From contig NZ_WUMN01000003.1 in the NCBI RefSeq assembly GCF_009826935.1, positions 248,001-312,000 on the forward strand: DNA of 64,000 nt, given 5' to 3'. Shown one piece after another: positions 11,701 to 17,437 of this stretch (position 1 is the first letter of the stretch; each line of letters begins with the position of its first letter). The stretch comes from Flavobacterium sp. Sd200 (lineage in GTDB: Bacteria; Bacteroidota; Bacteroidia; Flavobacteriales; Flavobacteriaceae). The notes below the pieces were generated by a model that was given only the letters and a program-made list of their open reading frames with translations, made no database searches and was not told the origin of the DNA. Both the position numbers and the translations under genes were made by a program.

Positions 11701-13756
11701 CGGCGGTACGACTAATGCAAGGTTTGTGAGCCAGTCTGGAACAGAGTCTCCTATAACAAAACTGATTACACCAATGCTAAACCTTTCGGCTGTGACCAAC
11801 CCAATACTTGATTTTTGGTATGCTCAGCAGGATTGGTCAGGCGACCAAAATGAACTTAAAGTATATTACAGGACCAGCCTTTCGGCACCATGGGTAGAAC
11901 TTGCTCATTATACTGAAAGTATTGCTTCATGGACCCATGTTCAAAATATACTTTTACCTAATCCATCTGCGACATATCAAATTGCTTTTGAGGGTATTAA
12001 TAATTATGGACGCTCAAATGTTATTGATGATGTAACTGTAAAAGAAGCCAGCTGCTTTAGCTGGACAGGTACTGTGAGTTCTGTATGGACTGTGCCGGGC
12101 AACTGGTGCGAGGGCATTGTGCCGGGAGTGGCAAATGATGTAATTATTGCCAGTGCTACAAACGCCCCTGTAATTGCAGCAGGTACAACCGTAGCTGTAA
12201 ACAGTCTTACAGTTAATACAGGTGCCTCACTTACTGTAAGTACTGGAGCTACTTTAAGTGTAAGTAATGCGCTAACTACCAATGGTACATTGACTGTTCA
12301 AAACAACGCTGCTCTTTTACAAAGCACAGCAGCTACTACGAATAGCAATACAGGTAATGTTACTGTAATCAAAAACAGCAACCCATTATTCAGGTTAGAC
12401 TATACTTTGTGGTCATCACCGGTAAGTGGCACACAAACCCTTGGAGAGTTCTCACCACAAACCACGGTAGGCCGTTTCTATGAGTATGGTATTGATGCAG
12501 GAGTGGAGCAATATCTGATCGTTCCCTCAACCACCACCTTTACAGCGGCTAAGGGCTACCTTATCCGTATGCCAAACGGCAACCTTTCGGTTCCGGGTTA
12601 CAATGCAGGCAGCACCTCATACAGCTATATTGGAAGTTTTGTGGGTACACCGAACAACGGTAATGTAAGCATCCTTGCCTCTACGGCAGGCGACCGCTAC
12701 ACCGCAGTAGGTAATCCTTATCCATCGCCAATAAGCGTTGTAGACTTCTTTAGTGGTAACAGTGGTGTTATAGACGCTACCTCTTCGCTGTACTTCTGGA
12801 GGAAGAAGAACAACTCGGCTACCTCGTCTTATGCCTCATTGAACCTTACAGGCTTTACAGCCAACCAAAGCCAGTCGGCAGACGGTACAGGAGGACAGGG
12901 ACAGTCAGGCTTCTATCCTAACAGTGGTCAGGATTATAACTTAGGCTGGATCATATCACAGGGTCAGGGCTTCTTTGTTCAAACCAAATCAGCGCCAACA
13001 GCCACGCATATTACCTTTACAAACAGCATGAGGAGGGCAGCGCCAACCAATGGTCAGCAGTCATTCTTCAGGACCGGAGCCCCTGTCATGTCACGCTACT
13101 GGTTGAACCTTACCGATACCCAGGGAGGCTTTAGCCAGGCACTTGTTGCCTACAGCGAAAACACCACTATGGGCTTAGACTATGGCTATGACGGTAAGAT
13201 GCTGAACGATGGCGGCAGGGTAGCCTTATACTCTGTAGCTGAAGCTACGAACCTTAGCATACAGGCAAGGAGTGCATTTGCAGCAACCGATGTTGTTCCT
13301 ATGGGCTTTACAGCCTTGGCATCAGGCCAGTACAGCATTGCCATAGACCGCAAAGACGGCCTGTTTGACGAAGGCCAGGAGATCTACCTTAAAGACAACC
13401 TTCTGGGTACGGTAACCAGCCTTGAAGAGGCTTACACCTTTACCAGCGAGGCCGGTACGTTTAACGGCAGGTTTGAGGTGGTGTATGCAGCCAGCCCATC
13501 ATTGGGAGACGACGACCATACCTTAAATGCCAACAGTGTTATGGTATTCAAGCAAGGCAATGGCATAGCCATCAACACAGGCACTGCTTCAATGAACAGC
13601 GTAACGATCTACGACATACGCGGCCGTCAGCTATTCACCAAATCAGGCATCAATGCAACAGAGACAGTTGTAAGTGGCCTACAGGTAGAACAGCAGGTAC
13701 TTATTGTAGAGGTTGACACTGTAAAAGGAAAAGTCAGCAAACGCATAATTTTCTAA
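5732..13756 (+). CDS. Giant multidomain T9SS-secreted adhesin-like protein (2674 aa)
   Basis: The protein has a hydrophobic signal peptide starting at residue 34 (MKRHSVLW to SWSQ), preceded by an unusual 33-residue polar extension; the ATG at 5831 is a credible alternative start. Domains by approximate residue: anchor domain 57-222, FN3 224-310, GEVED 311-453, FN3 457-549, two Cys-containing beta domains opening with NDAC and NDEC 553-820, three FN3 820-1100, two more beta domains of the same type 1103-1365, FN3 1366-1460, GEVED 1460-1607, FN3 1608-1698, GEVED 1699-1842, FN3 1843-1942, MAM-like 1943-2107, linker, and the shared C-terminal module from 2192 with a ChiA-type T9SS signal. The GEVED domains show WVDWNDDFDF or WIDWNNDLDF. 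A role in surface adhesion or polymer binding is inferred from architecture. It is a tandem paralogue of the previous gene and probably transcribed separately. Confidence 0.9.
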   Translation: MEKNYNLFPRVMSEQSLPRGSSSTTIPNWCVTFMKRHSVLWTALMLLTSMASWSQIGLPYTENFSTIAAANGLPTVAGGAWTRSGTTANQPTYIANQATYNRSGNGDTRFIAFRYDNSTRYYFVGPFALSTGTSYTASCLYKADGLTGFGPLALTYGTTAAAGTQTNTIASVAADIVNANYATLTGAFTVGTTGNYYLAIRCTANGNPWYLSVDDFSLNVTPACVAPTGLAATLTSATTANVSWNTVASATSGYEYAVTTSSTPPASGTSTTSTSVSGVAVVANTNYLHVRSNCATNGYSAWTTYSFYVGYCTPAPISVDGTGITNVTMGTINNTTGAETGNYGNYSSMIVSVGQGVTQSVNITYRTGYTYGTKIWVDWNDDFDFTDSGELVYTGLSTDANPTTLAASFTVPLTAALGNHRLRIGGTDTDSGPDTPCYTGTYGAFEDYTLNVTLPPSCTAPTGVTATATSSSVTASWTASTSTPSGGYQYEIRTSGAAGSGATGLITSGTETGTTHTFTSLSGSTNYFVYLRSDCGSGDYSSWVSVSATTLLANDACTDAIAVTCGSSTSGTTVGATNENMTVCGISGVTLQNTPGVWYKYVSDGSDVTFTTCSTTSGDSRIAVYTGTCGALTCVAGNDDNNSCSGNTLSSEVLVSTTSGTTYYVLVYSFTFSPGTNPINFILNVNCVAPCTPATGNDECATASALTVGTALNTNNTCSTPSANTYPTCGNQFGTYYDTWYTFNSGSNTSLEISTTTLSPVVVGYALYSGTCGSLTSVACTLTGTSSIVTVTANTTYYVRAISNSAANRGNFTLLVKAPCFAPTGLTVAPSHNFATVSWTASTSAPSGGYEYEVRSSGAAGSGATGLVASGTASSTFNVSGLTPQTTYTAYVRSVCGTGDYSSWAQATITTTASCVAPTALTTTAYATTVDVSWTPPAAGVIPAGYEYAVTTSATAPASGTFTSATSVTGISVSPSTSYYLHVRSSCGGGDYSAWTNRAFTTPALCAVPTALTSTVTSTTATIGWTAPTTPPSGGYVYELRTSGAAGSGATGLVTTGTETGTSHTFTSLSSSTAYTLYVRSDCGSDTYSTWTQRAFTTTYLNDAIADAIAVSCGQTYTGSTANATNDQPNPAVFGVNNTASPNVWYTYTGTGTPQQITASLCGSSFDTAILIATGTPGNLTYIAGNDDSTACGANSIQSEVIFNSDGTTTYYIMVRSFMTATGSFTLNITCSALCTPVATNDECANATTLTVGTALATNNTCASASSQSYPTCGPSQFASYYDTWYTFNSGSNTVLEVSATATTTATVGYAVYSGTCAGTLTQIGCSNTGVAANITLTANTVYYLRAFSTTTGARGDFSLLVKVPCLIPTSITVAATSTTAATVNWTASASAPTSYEYEVRSSGAVGSGATGLVASGIVTGTSLSLTGLPSNTYLEVYVRSVCSTGNYSPWTGAYFSVPYCFPAAEYIGTVYISDFSTTNGYANIANNTGTDTTLYINYPTMAVSQSAGNTFNYSIVVPAYTVAAIWVDWNNDFDFDDPGEKVATHNGYGFGATTFTGTITVPAGTALGSYKMRVRSGDAFEDTAGTACSLYYEGQTEDYTVNVVTPPSCYIPTGATATPTSFTAAAFSWTAPTAGTTPVGYEYAVTNSITPPASGTETTATTATAESLTINAYYYLHVRTNCGTNYSDWTTISFYQGYCIPSPQSVDGLGITNVTMGTINNTTGSEPGYYGNYSSQITDTARSTSVNFSITYATGFTYGTKIWIDWNNDLDFTDAGELVYTGLSTAANPTTLTGSFTIPLTASLGYHRIRIGGTDLDSGPDTPCYSGTYGVFEDYTINVTEAPTCNVPTSVTASVTSVTTATVNWVAPATGTPTGYEYYYSTTNATPSAGATINGSVGAGVLTANVSSLSPSTTYYVWVRSDCGGTDKSAWAGPATFTTPCDALATFPFTETFETASTSRSCWSQVQVDGTASWTYATGAGGGTVTAAHGGTTNARFVSQSGTESPITKLITPMLNLSAVTNPILDFWYAQQDWSGDQNELKVYYRTSLSAPWVELAHYTESIASWTHVQNILLPNPSATYQIAFEGINNYGRSNVIDDVTVKEASCFSWTGTVSSVWTVPGNWCEGIVPGVANDVIIASATNAPVIAAGTTVAVNSLTVNTGASLTVSTGATLSVSNALTTNGTLTVQNNAALLQSTAATTNSNTGNVTVIKNSNPLFRLDYTLWSSPVSGTQTLGEFSPQTTVGRFYEYGIDAGVEQYLIVPSTTTFTAAKGYLIRMPNGNLSVPGYNAGSTSYSYIGSFVGTPNNGNVSILASTAGDRYTAVGNPYPSPISVVDFFSGNSGVIDATSSLYFWRKKNNSATSSYASLNLTGFTANQSQSADGTGGQGQSGFYPNSGQDYNLGWIISQGQGFFVQTKSAPTATHITFTNSMRRAAPTNGQQSFFRTGAPVMSRYWLNLTDTQGGFSQALVAYSENTTMGLDYGYDGKMLNDGGRVALYSVAEATNLSIQARSAFAATDVVPMGFTALASGQYSIAIDRKDGLFDEGQEIYLKDNLLGTVTSLEEAYTFTSEAGTFNGRFEVVYAASPSLGDDDHTLNANSVMVFKQGNGIAINTGTASMNSVTIYDIRGRQLFTKSGINATETVVSGLQVEQQVLIVEVDTVKGKVSKRIIF

Positions 13757-13826
13757 TCCCCCGGTTGCTTTAAACAAGCATCCAAAACTTAAATCCCCAC
13801 GCAGCGCGTGGGGATTTTGTTTTTAT
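12305..13826 (+). repeat. Direct repeat, copy 2 (adhesin 3' module plus terminator)
   Basis: Partner of 3767-5288. The two copies lie in the same orientation 8.5 kb apart, so a crossover between them would delete one gene body and leave a single intact fused adhesin. Confidence 0.95.
13791..13825 (+). terminator. Terminator of second giant gene
   Basis: A 12-bp GC-rich stem (13791-13802 with 13806-13817) with loop AGC and a T-run, identical to the hairpin at 5253. It lies between convergent genes and may also stop the VOC gene on the other strand. Confidence 0.9.
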
Positions 13827-13841
13827 CTCGTATAATTAATT

Positions 13842-14318
13842 CTACTCTTTATTATAAGCTTCTTCTATTTGGGCGATATCAAGTTTTATCATTTTAGACA
13901 TGGCTTCAAAAACATTTAGAGCCTTTTTGGGGTTGCTATCCGTAATGTATTTATCAAGAATAATGGGTGTTATCTGCCACGATAGGCCAAAAGGGTCTTC
14001 AAGCCAGCCACATTGTATTTCTTTTCCACCATTGGCAGTAAGACTGTTCCAATAGTGATCTATCTCCTCCTTTGTTTCGCAATTTACTGTAAAAGATACA
14101 GCCTGTGTAAACGGAAACTCAGGTGTGCCATTGAGCAGCATAAATTCCTGATTTTCTATTTCAAAAACAGCCGTCAGTATTTCGCCCGGCAAAATAGGGC
14201 TTTCTTTAGGGTAATAAGAAATAACTTTAACTTTAGAGTTTCTAAATACACGTGTGTACAGATCGAGTGCCTCGTTTATGCGTCCGCTAAACCAAAGGCA
14301 GGGTGTTATTTTTTGCAT
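13842..14318 (-). CDS. VOC-family (PhnB-like) protein
   Basis: A 158-residue protein beginning MQKITPCLWFSGR, followed by NEALDLYTRVF, and containing WLEDPFGLSWQI. This is the pattern of the PhnB / 3-demethylubiquinone methyltransferase-like branch of the vicinal-oxygen-chelate superfamily. These are small cytoplasmic proteins with paired beta-alpha-beta-beta-beta units; many bind metal or small ligands, but the substrate cannot be told from sequence. It is convergent with the giant adhesin gene and stands alone. The family call is firm, the function unknown. Confidence 0.8.
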   Translation of the reverse strand: MQKITPCLWFSGRINEALDLYTRVFRNSKVKVISYYPKESPILPGEILTAVFEIENQEFMLLNGTPEFPFTQAVSFTVNCETKEEIDHYWNSLTANGGKEIQCGWLEDPFGLSWQITPIILDKYITDSNPKKALNVFEAMSKMIKLDIAQIEEAYNKE

Positions 14319-14406
14319 AGCTGTATTGTTTGATAATTAAAATTACTGAAACAAACTATAAATAACGCTGTGCAAAACCGACAATAAAAAGGGGAGTACA
14401 GGCCAT

Positions 14407-14434
14407 AAAAAAAGCAGCCGGGTTACGACTGCTT
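14407..14434 (-). terminator. Terminator of ndk
   Basis: On the minus strand a 9-bp stem (AAGCAGTCG with CGGCTGCTT, one wobble pair) is followed by seven T residues, 26 bp after the ndk stop. Confidence 0.85.
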
Positions 14435-14459
14435 CTCAATATAATGTATATAAACAGGA

Positions 14460-14879
14460 TTAAAACTGCTCTCTGCCTGCAAAGTGGAAAGCACTTTCTA
14501 TTGCTGCATTTTCATCGCTGTCAGAACCATGAACGGCGTTCTCGCCTACAGATGTTGCATATTTTTTACGGATAGTACCCTCGGCAGCATCAGCCGGATT
14601 GGTAGCACCAATAAGTTTACGGAAATCTTCTACGGCATTTTCTTTTTCAAGAATAGCAGCCACAATAGACCCACCCGACATAAATTCTACAAGGCCGTTG
14701 TAAAATGGCCTTTCGCTATGCACGGCATAAAAAGCCTGAGCATCGGCAACGGTAAGCTGGGTTAATTTTAAAGAAACTATTTTGTAGCCTGCTTCGGTAA
14801 TCATAGATAATATACCGCCAATGTGCCCGTTTCTAACGGCATCCGGCTTGATCATAGTAAAAGTTCTGTTTGTAGCCAT
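14460..14879 (-). CDS. ndk: Nucleoside diphosphate kinase
   Basis: This 139-residue enzyme transfers the gamma phosphate of ATP to NDPs through a phosphohistidine. It shows the N-terminal [10 protein letters not shown] strand, the [10 protein letters not shown] segment and the active-site box [12 protein letters not shown], in which the His is the phosphorylated residue. Length and motif order are complete for a bacterial Ndk. Upstream on the minus strand the promoter-like element TATTTTTG (14900-14907) fits the flavobacterial TAnnTTTG -7 box. The gene has its own terminator and looks monocistronic. Confidence 0.97.
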   Translation of the reverse strand: MATNRTFTMIKPDAVRNGHIGGILSMITEAGYKIVSLKLTQLTVADAQAFYAVHSERPFYNGLVEFMSGGSIVAAILEKENAVEDFRKLIGATNPADAAEGTIRKKYATSVGENAVHGSDSDENAAIESAFHFAGREQF

Positions 14880-14975
14880 AGTGTTTTAAGATTTTACGGC
14901 AAAAATACGGGTTTTGTATTAATTGTTAAAATTTAGGGAGTTTCTTTCCGGGATTTTTTTAAAATAGATAAAGCG

Positions 14976-16565
14976 CTACAAAACGATACAGTTAAACTCC
15001 TGTGCCAAAGGTTTAAGTTGCCTGTAAAGCTCATCCATTAATTTGCCATCGTGGTCAAGATAAAATTGAGAGAAATTAGCCTTGCGTTCCTGTAACGACC
15101 TGCCCGGAAAAAGCTCATCCTGCAACTGTGTAATACGCTCCAGTTTTTCTGAGTGGCTGCGTTTTTCTGAGCGGAGTAACTTTTTTTCAAGGTTTTCGAG
15201 TCCTTTTAGCTGTTTGGTTTGCTGTGCTTTTACTGCCCCGATAAAAGAAGCATCGGTTTGTGCAGCTATTTGTTCTAACTTTTCGAATTGCAGCTTTAAG
15301 GCCTCTTTTTGTTCTATAAGATCGAGTTGAAAAGCCGAGAATTCCTGTACTTTTCTGTTTACTAAGTTTTGTTGTTTTTCAAAAACATCGGTCCAGCTAA
15401 GATGTAGTCTGTCAAGCTTTTCAGCCTGTTTTTGTGTTGCCAATACTACCGAATTCCTGAGTAGGAGTATGGGGAAAGTTACTCTTGATGCTTCAAAGAA
15501 CGATTTGAGTTCCAGCCAATAGGCCAGTTCGCCACCACCGCCAATATAGCATAGGTTGGGTAAAATAACCTCCTGGTATAGCGGACGCATAATAACGTTC
15601 GGGCTAAATTTTTCAGGATTATTTTCTAATTCAGTAAGCAATTCAATTTCAGTAAAAACAAGCTCGGTGTTGTTAACGTAATATTTACCCTCTTCAAGAA
15701 TAATGCGCTCCCTAAGATTATGCTCTATATAAAAAAGGTTTATTTCGCGCGGATTAACCTGTATGTTGTAGTTCTTTAAAAACTCGGAAGTCTCAGCCAC
15801 TTTTTGATGGGAGGTTTGACTAAGCAACTCTTCTTTTACATAAGGAATAAACAATTTTTTAAGTTCACGGTTATCGCCATCTACAATTACCAATCCTTTG
15901 TCTTTAAATAATTCGTTGGCAAGGTAGCGGGTGGCTTCGGTTAAATTATCATGTTTAATATAGGCTTGTTCAAACAGTTCTTTAAGCCATTTGGCGTTAG
16001 TGCCAGGACCAAGCTCTTTACAAAATACATTTGCCACGGCCTCAAGACCATTGGTAGACAGTCGTCCTACAGGCCCACTGCTTTCGCGCGTCCATTTAAT
16101 TTTTTTATCCTTAAAATTAAAGTAGTTTATCTCTTCAAAATCATGATCTTCGGTAGCCATCCAGTACACCGGTACAAAATCATGATCCGGATATTCCTGT
16201 TTAAGCTCTTTAGCCAGATTAATAGCCGAAACTATTTTATATAAAAAATACAATGGGCCTGTAAATAGGTTAAGTTGGTGGCCAGTAGTAATGGTAAACG
16301 TTTTTTCAGACTTTAAAAGGTCGATATTGGCCTGCGTGGCAGCCGATACTTCAATGCCTTTATACTGTTCCTGCAATGCTTTTGTAAGTATGCTGCGATT
16401 TTCAGTACTGTAGTTTTGCTGTTTTTCCTCAAGCTGCAATTTAAAATTTTGCAGGGTAGGAAAGCGGTGGTACAGCGGCTTCAGGCTATCGTGCTGGTTT
16501 AGGTAATCGGTAATAAGCGGGGTGAAATATCCTGAACTCTGATAGCTGATACAGTCTGATGGCAT
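14976..16565 (-). CDS. bshC: Bacillithiol biosynthesis cysteine-adding enzyme BshC
   Basis: A 529-residue protein matching the BshC family: TTGHQLNLFTGPLYFLYK near residue 95, then the WMATEDHDFEEI motif and a long C-terminal coiled coil before a final short domain. BshC is assigned to the last step of bacillithiol synthesis, joining cysteine to glucosaminyl-malate; the thiol is the low-molecular-weight redox buffer of Firmicutes and many Bacteroidota. Cytoplasmic. The first seven codons and the upstream region are duplicated 723 bp away at 17272-17362, so the present promoter region is bounded by an inserted cassette. bshA and bshB are not in the window. Confidence 0.93.
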   Translation of the reverse strand: MPSDCISYQSSGYFTPLITDYLNQHDSLKPLYHRFPTLQNFKLQLEEKQQNYSTENRSILTKALQEQYKGIEVSAATQANIDLLKSEKTFTITTGHQLNLFTGPLYFLYKIVSAINLAKELKQEYPDHDFVPVYWMATEDHDFEEINYFNFKDKKIKWTRESSGPVGRLSTNGLEAVANVFCKELGPGTNAKWLKELFEQAYIKHDNLTEATRYLANELFKDKGLVIVDGDNRELKKLFIPYVKEELLSQTSHQKVAETSEFLKNYNIQVNPREINLFYIEHNLRERIILEEGKYYVNNTELVFTEIELLTELENNPEKFSPNVIMRPLYQEVILPNLCYIGGGGELAYWLELKSFFEASRVTFPILLLRNSVVLATQKQAEKLDRLHLSWTDVFEKQQNLVNRKVQEFSAFQLDLIEQKEALKLQFEKLEQIAAQTDASFIGAVKAQQTKQLKGLENLEKKLLRSEKRSHSEKLERITQLQDELFPGRSLQERKANFSQFYLDHDGKLMDELYRQLKPLAQEFNCIVL

Positions 16566-16639
16566 TGTAATTTAATTTTTGTAAAATTAAGCAAAAAAGC
16601 CGTTGATAGTATCTGTAAGCATTTAACGTGTTGTTAATG
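16549..16639. repeat. 91-bp direct repeat, left copy (bshC start and leader)
   Basis: It matches 17272-17362: 63 identical bases, then 9 divergent bases, then 19 identical bases. This copy contains the functional bshC start. The repeats flank the DUF6934 cassette. Confidence 0.9.
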
Positions 16640-16644
16640 CCTGA

Positions 16645-16806
16645 CTAAAGCACTTTTTTAAGTTTTGGCAGGCCAACGTTTTTAAGCGTTTCGTTAGCTT
16701 TATCAACTTTTGCCTGAAAAAGAGGCTTGTTTTTAAAGGCTTTCAAACTATTGTCTATAGTTACAATCGGGGTTTGCCTTTCATTAAGTTCGTCTATAGT
16801 TTTCAT
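16645..16806 (-). CDS. 53-residue protein paired with DUF6934 gene
   Basis: A short minus-strand frame opens with ATG at 16806 and ends with TAG at 16645. The protein begins MKTIDELNERQTPIV and ends KNVGLPKLKKVL; it is charged, with no membrane segment, and predicted helical in its second half. Its start lies 2 bp after the stop of the DUF6934 gene, which strongly suggests one transcript and translational coupling. I do not recognise the family. The tight pairing of a small charged protein with a 146-residue partner in an inserted cassette recalls toxin-antitoxin layouts, but nothing in the sequence proves that. Confidence 0.65.
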   Translation of the reverse strand: MKTIDELNERQTPIVTIDNSLKAFKNKPLFQAKVDKANETLKNVGLPKLKKVL

Positions 16807-16808
16807 AA

Positions 16809-17249
16809 TTATTTTCGTTTTATTAGAAAAGCATCAAATTCTATACCTTTTTCAAAAACAACCCATGTGTTGTTTAGCAATCCGTAAATATCGAAATGTA
16901 TAATAGCTTCCTCATAGTATTTTGTTATACCCATTCTGTATAATCTCGTTCTTACCGGTGTACTGCCAACAGCATATACCCAAGCATCACGGTATCTATC
17001 AGTAAAAGCATATACAGCCGAAACAACAGTAGCTAACACTTTTTCGCTGTCTCCGTTGTTAGATATAGCCAAATCGTCTATGTCTCCTGTGGCAATATCC
17101 TTATCCCCAAAACCAAGGTTATAAAAATCTTTTAAATGAGTTTCACTAAATTTAATCAGTTTAGGAATTTTTCCTTTTACTCCTTCACTTGTAAACTCAA
17201 ATAAAATTAATGAATTTTCTGCTTTTAATTGATATTTTGATAAATTCAA
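16809..17249 (-). CDS. DUF6934-like hypothetical protein
   Basis: A 146-residue soluble protein beginning MNLSKYQLKAENSLILFEF, with VLATVVSAVYAFTDRY and RTRLYRMGITKYYEEA in its second half. This pattern is what I recall of DUF6934, a small family common in Bacteroidota with no assigned function; the family name is from memory. It is the first gene of a two-gene unit with the 53-residue frame downstream, and the unit is flanked by 91-bp direct repeats. The leader is AT-rich without a clear promoter of its own outside the repeat. Confidence 0.7.
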   Translation of the reverse strand: MNLSKYQLKAENSLILFEFTSEGVKGKIPKLIKFSETHLKDFYNLGFGDKDIATGDIDDLAISNNGDSEKVLATVVSAVYAFTDRYRDAWVYAVGSTPVRTRLYRMGITKYYEEAIIHFDIYGLLNNTWVVFEKGIEFDAFLIKRK

Positions 17250-17271
17250 GACTCAGGTTTATTGGTTTGAA

Positions 17272-17362
17272 ATACAGTCTGATGGCATTGTAATTTAATT
17301 TTTGTAAAATTAAGCAAAAAAGCCGTTGATAGTACCAGTCTGTATTTAACGTGTTGTTAATG
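17272..17362. repeat. 91-bp direct repeat, right copy (bshC start remnant)
   Basis: This copy repeats the first seven bshC codons (MPSDCIS) on the minus strand, then runs into Asn-Gln-stop, so it is a dead remnant of the bshC start. It also repeats the leader. Confidence 0.9.
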
Positions 17363-17408
17363 GGGATATACCCAAAATCCCCTCATCCCATATTTAAAAA
17401 ATATCCCG

Positions 17409-17416
17409 TATTTTTG
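17409..17416 (+). promoter_or_regulatory. -7 element of the radical SAM gene
   Basis: TATTTTTG fits TAnnTTTG and lies 22 bp before the TTG start at 17438. No clear TTG -33 element was seen at the expected distance. Confidence 0.4.
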
Positions 17417-17437
17417 CACCCTTAAATCCCCATAGTT

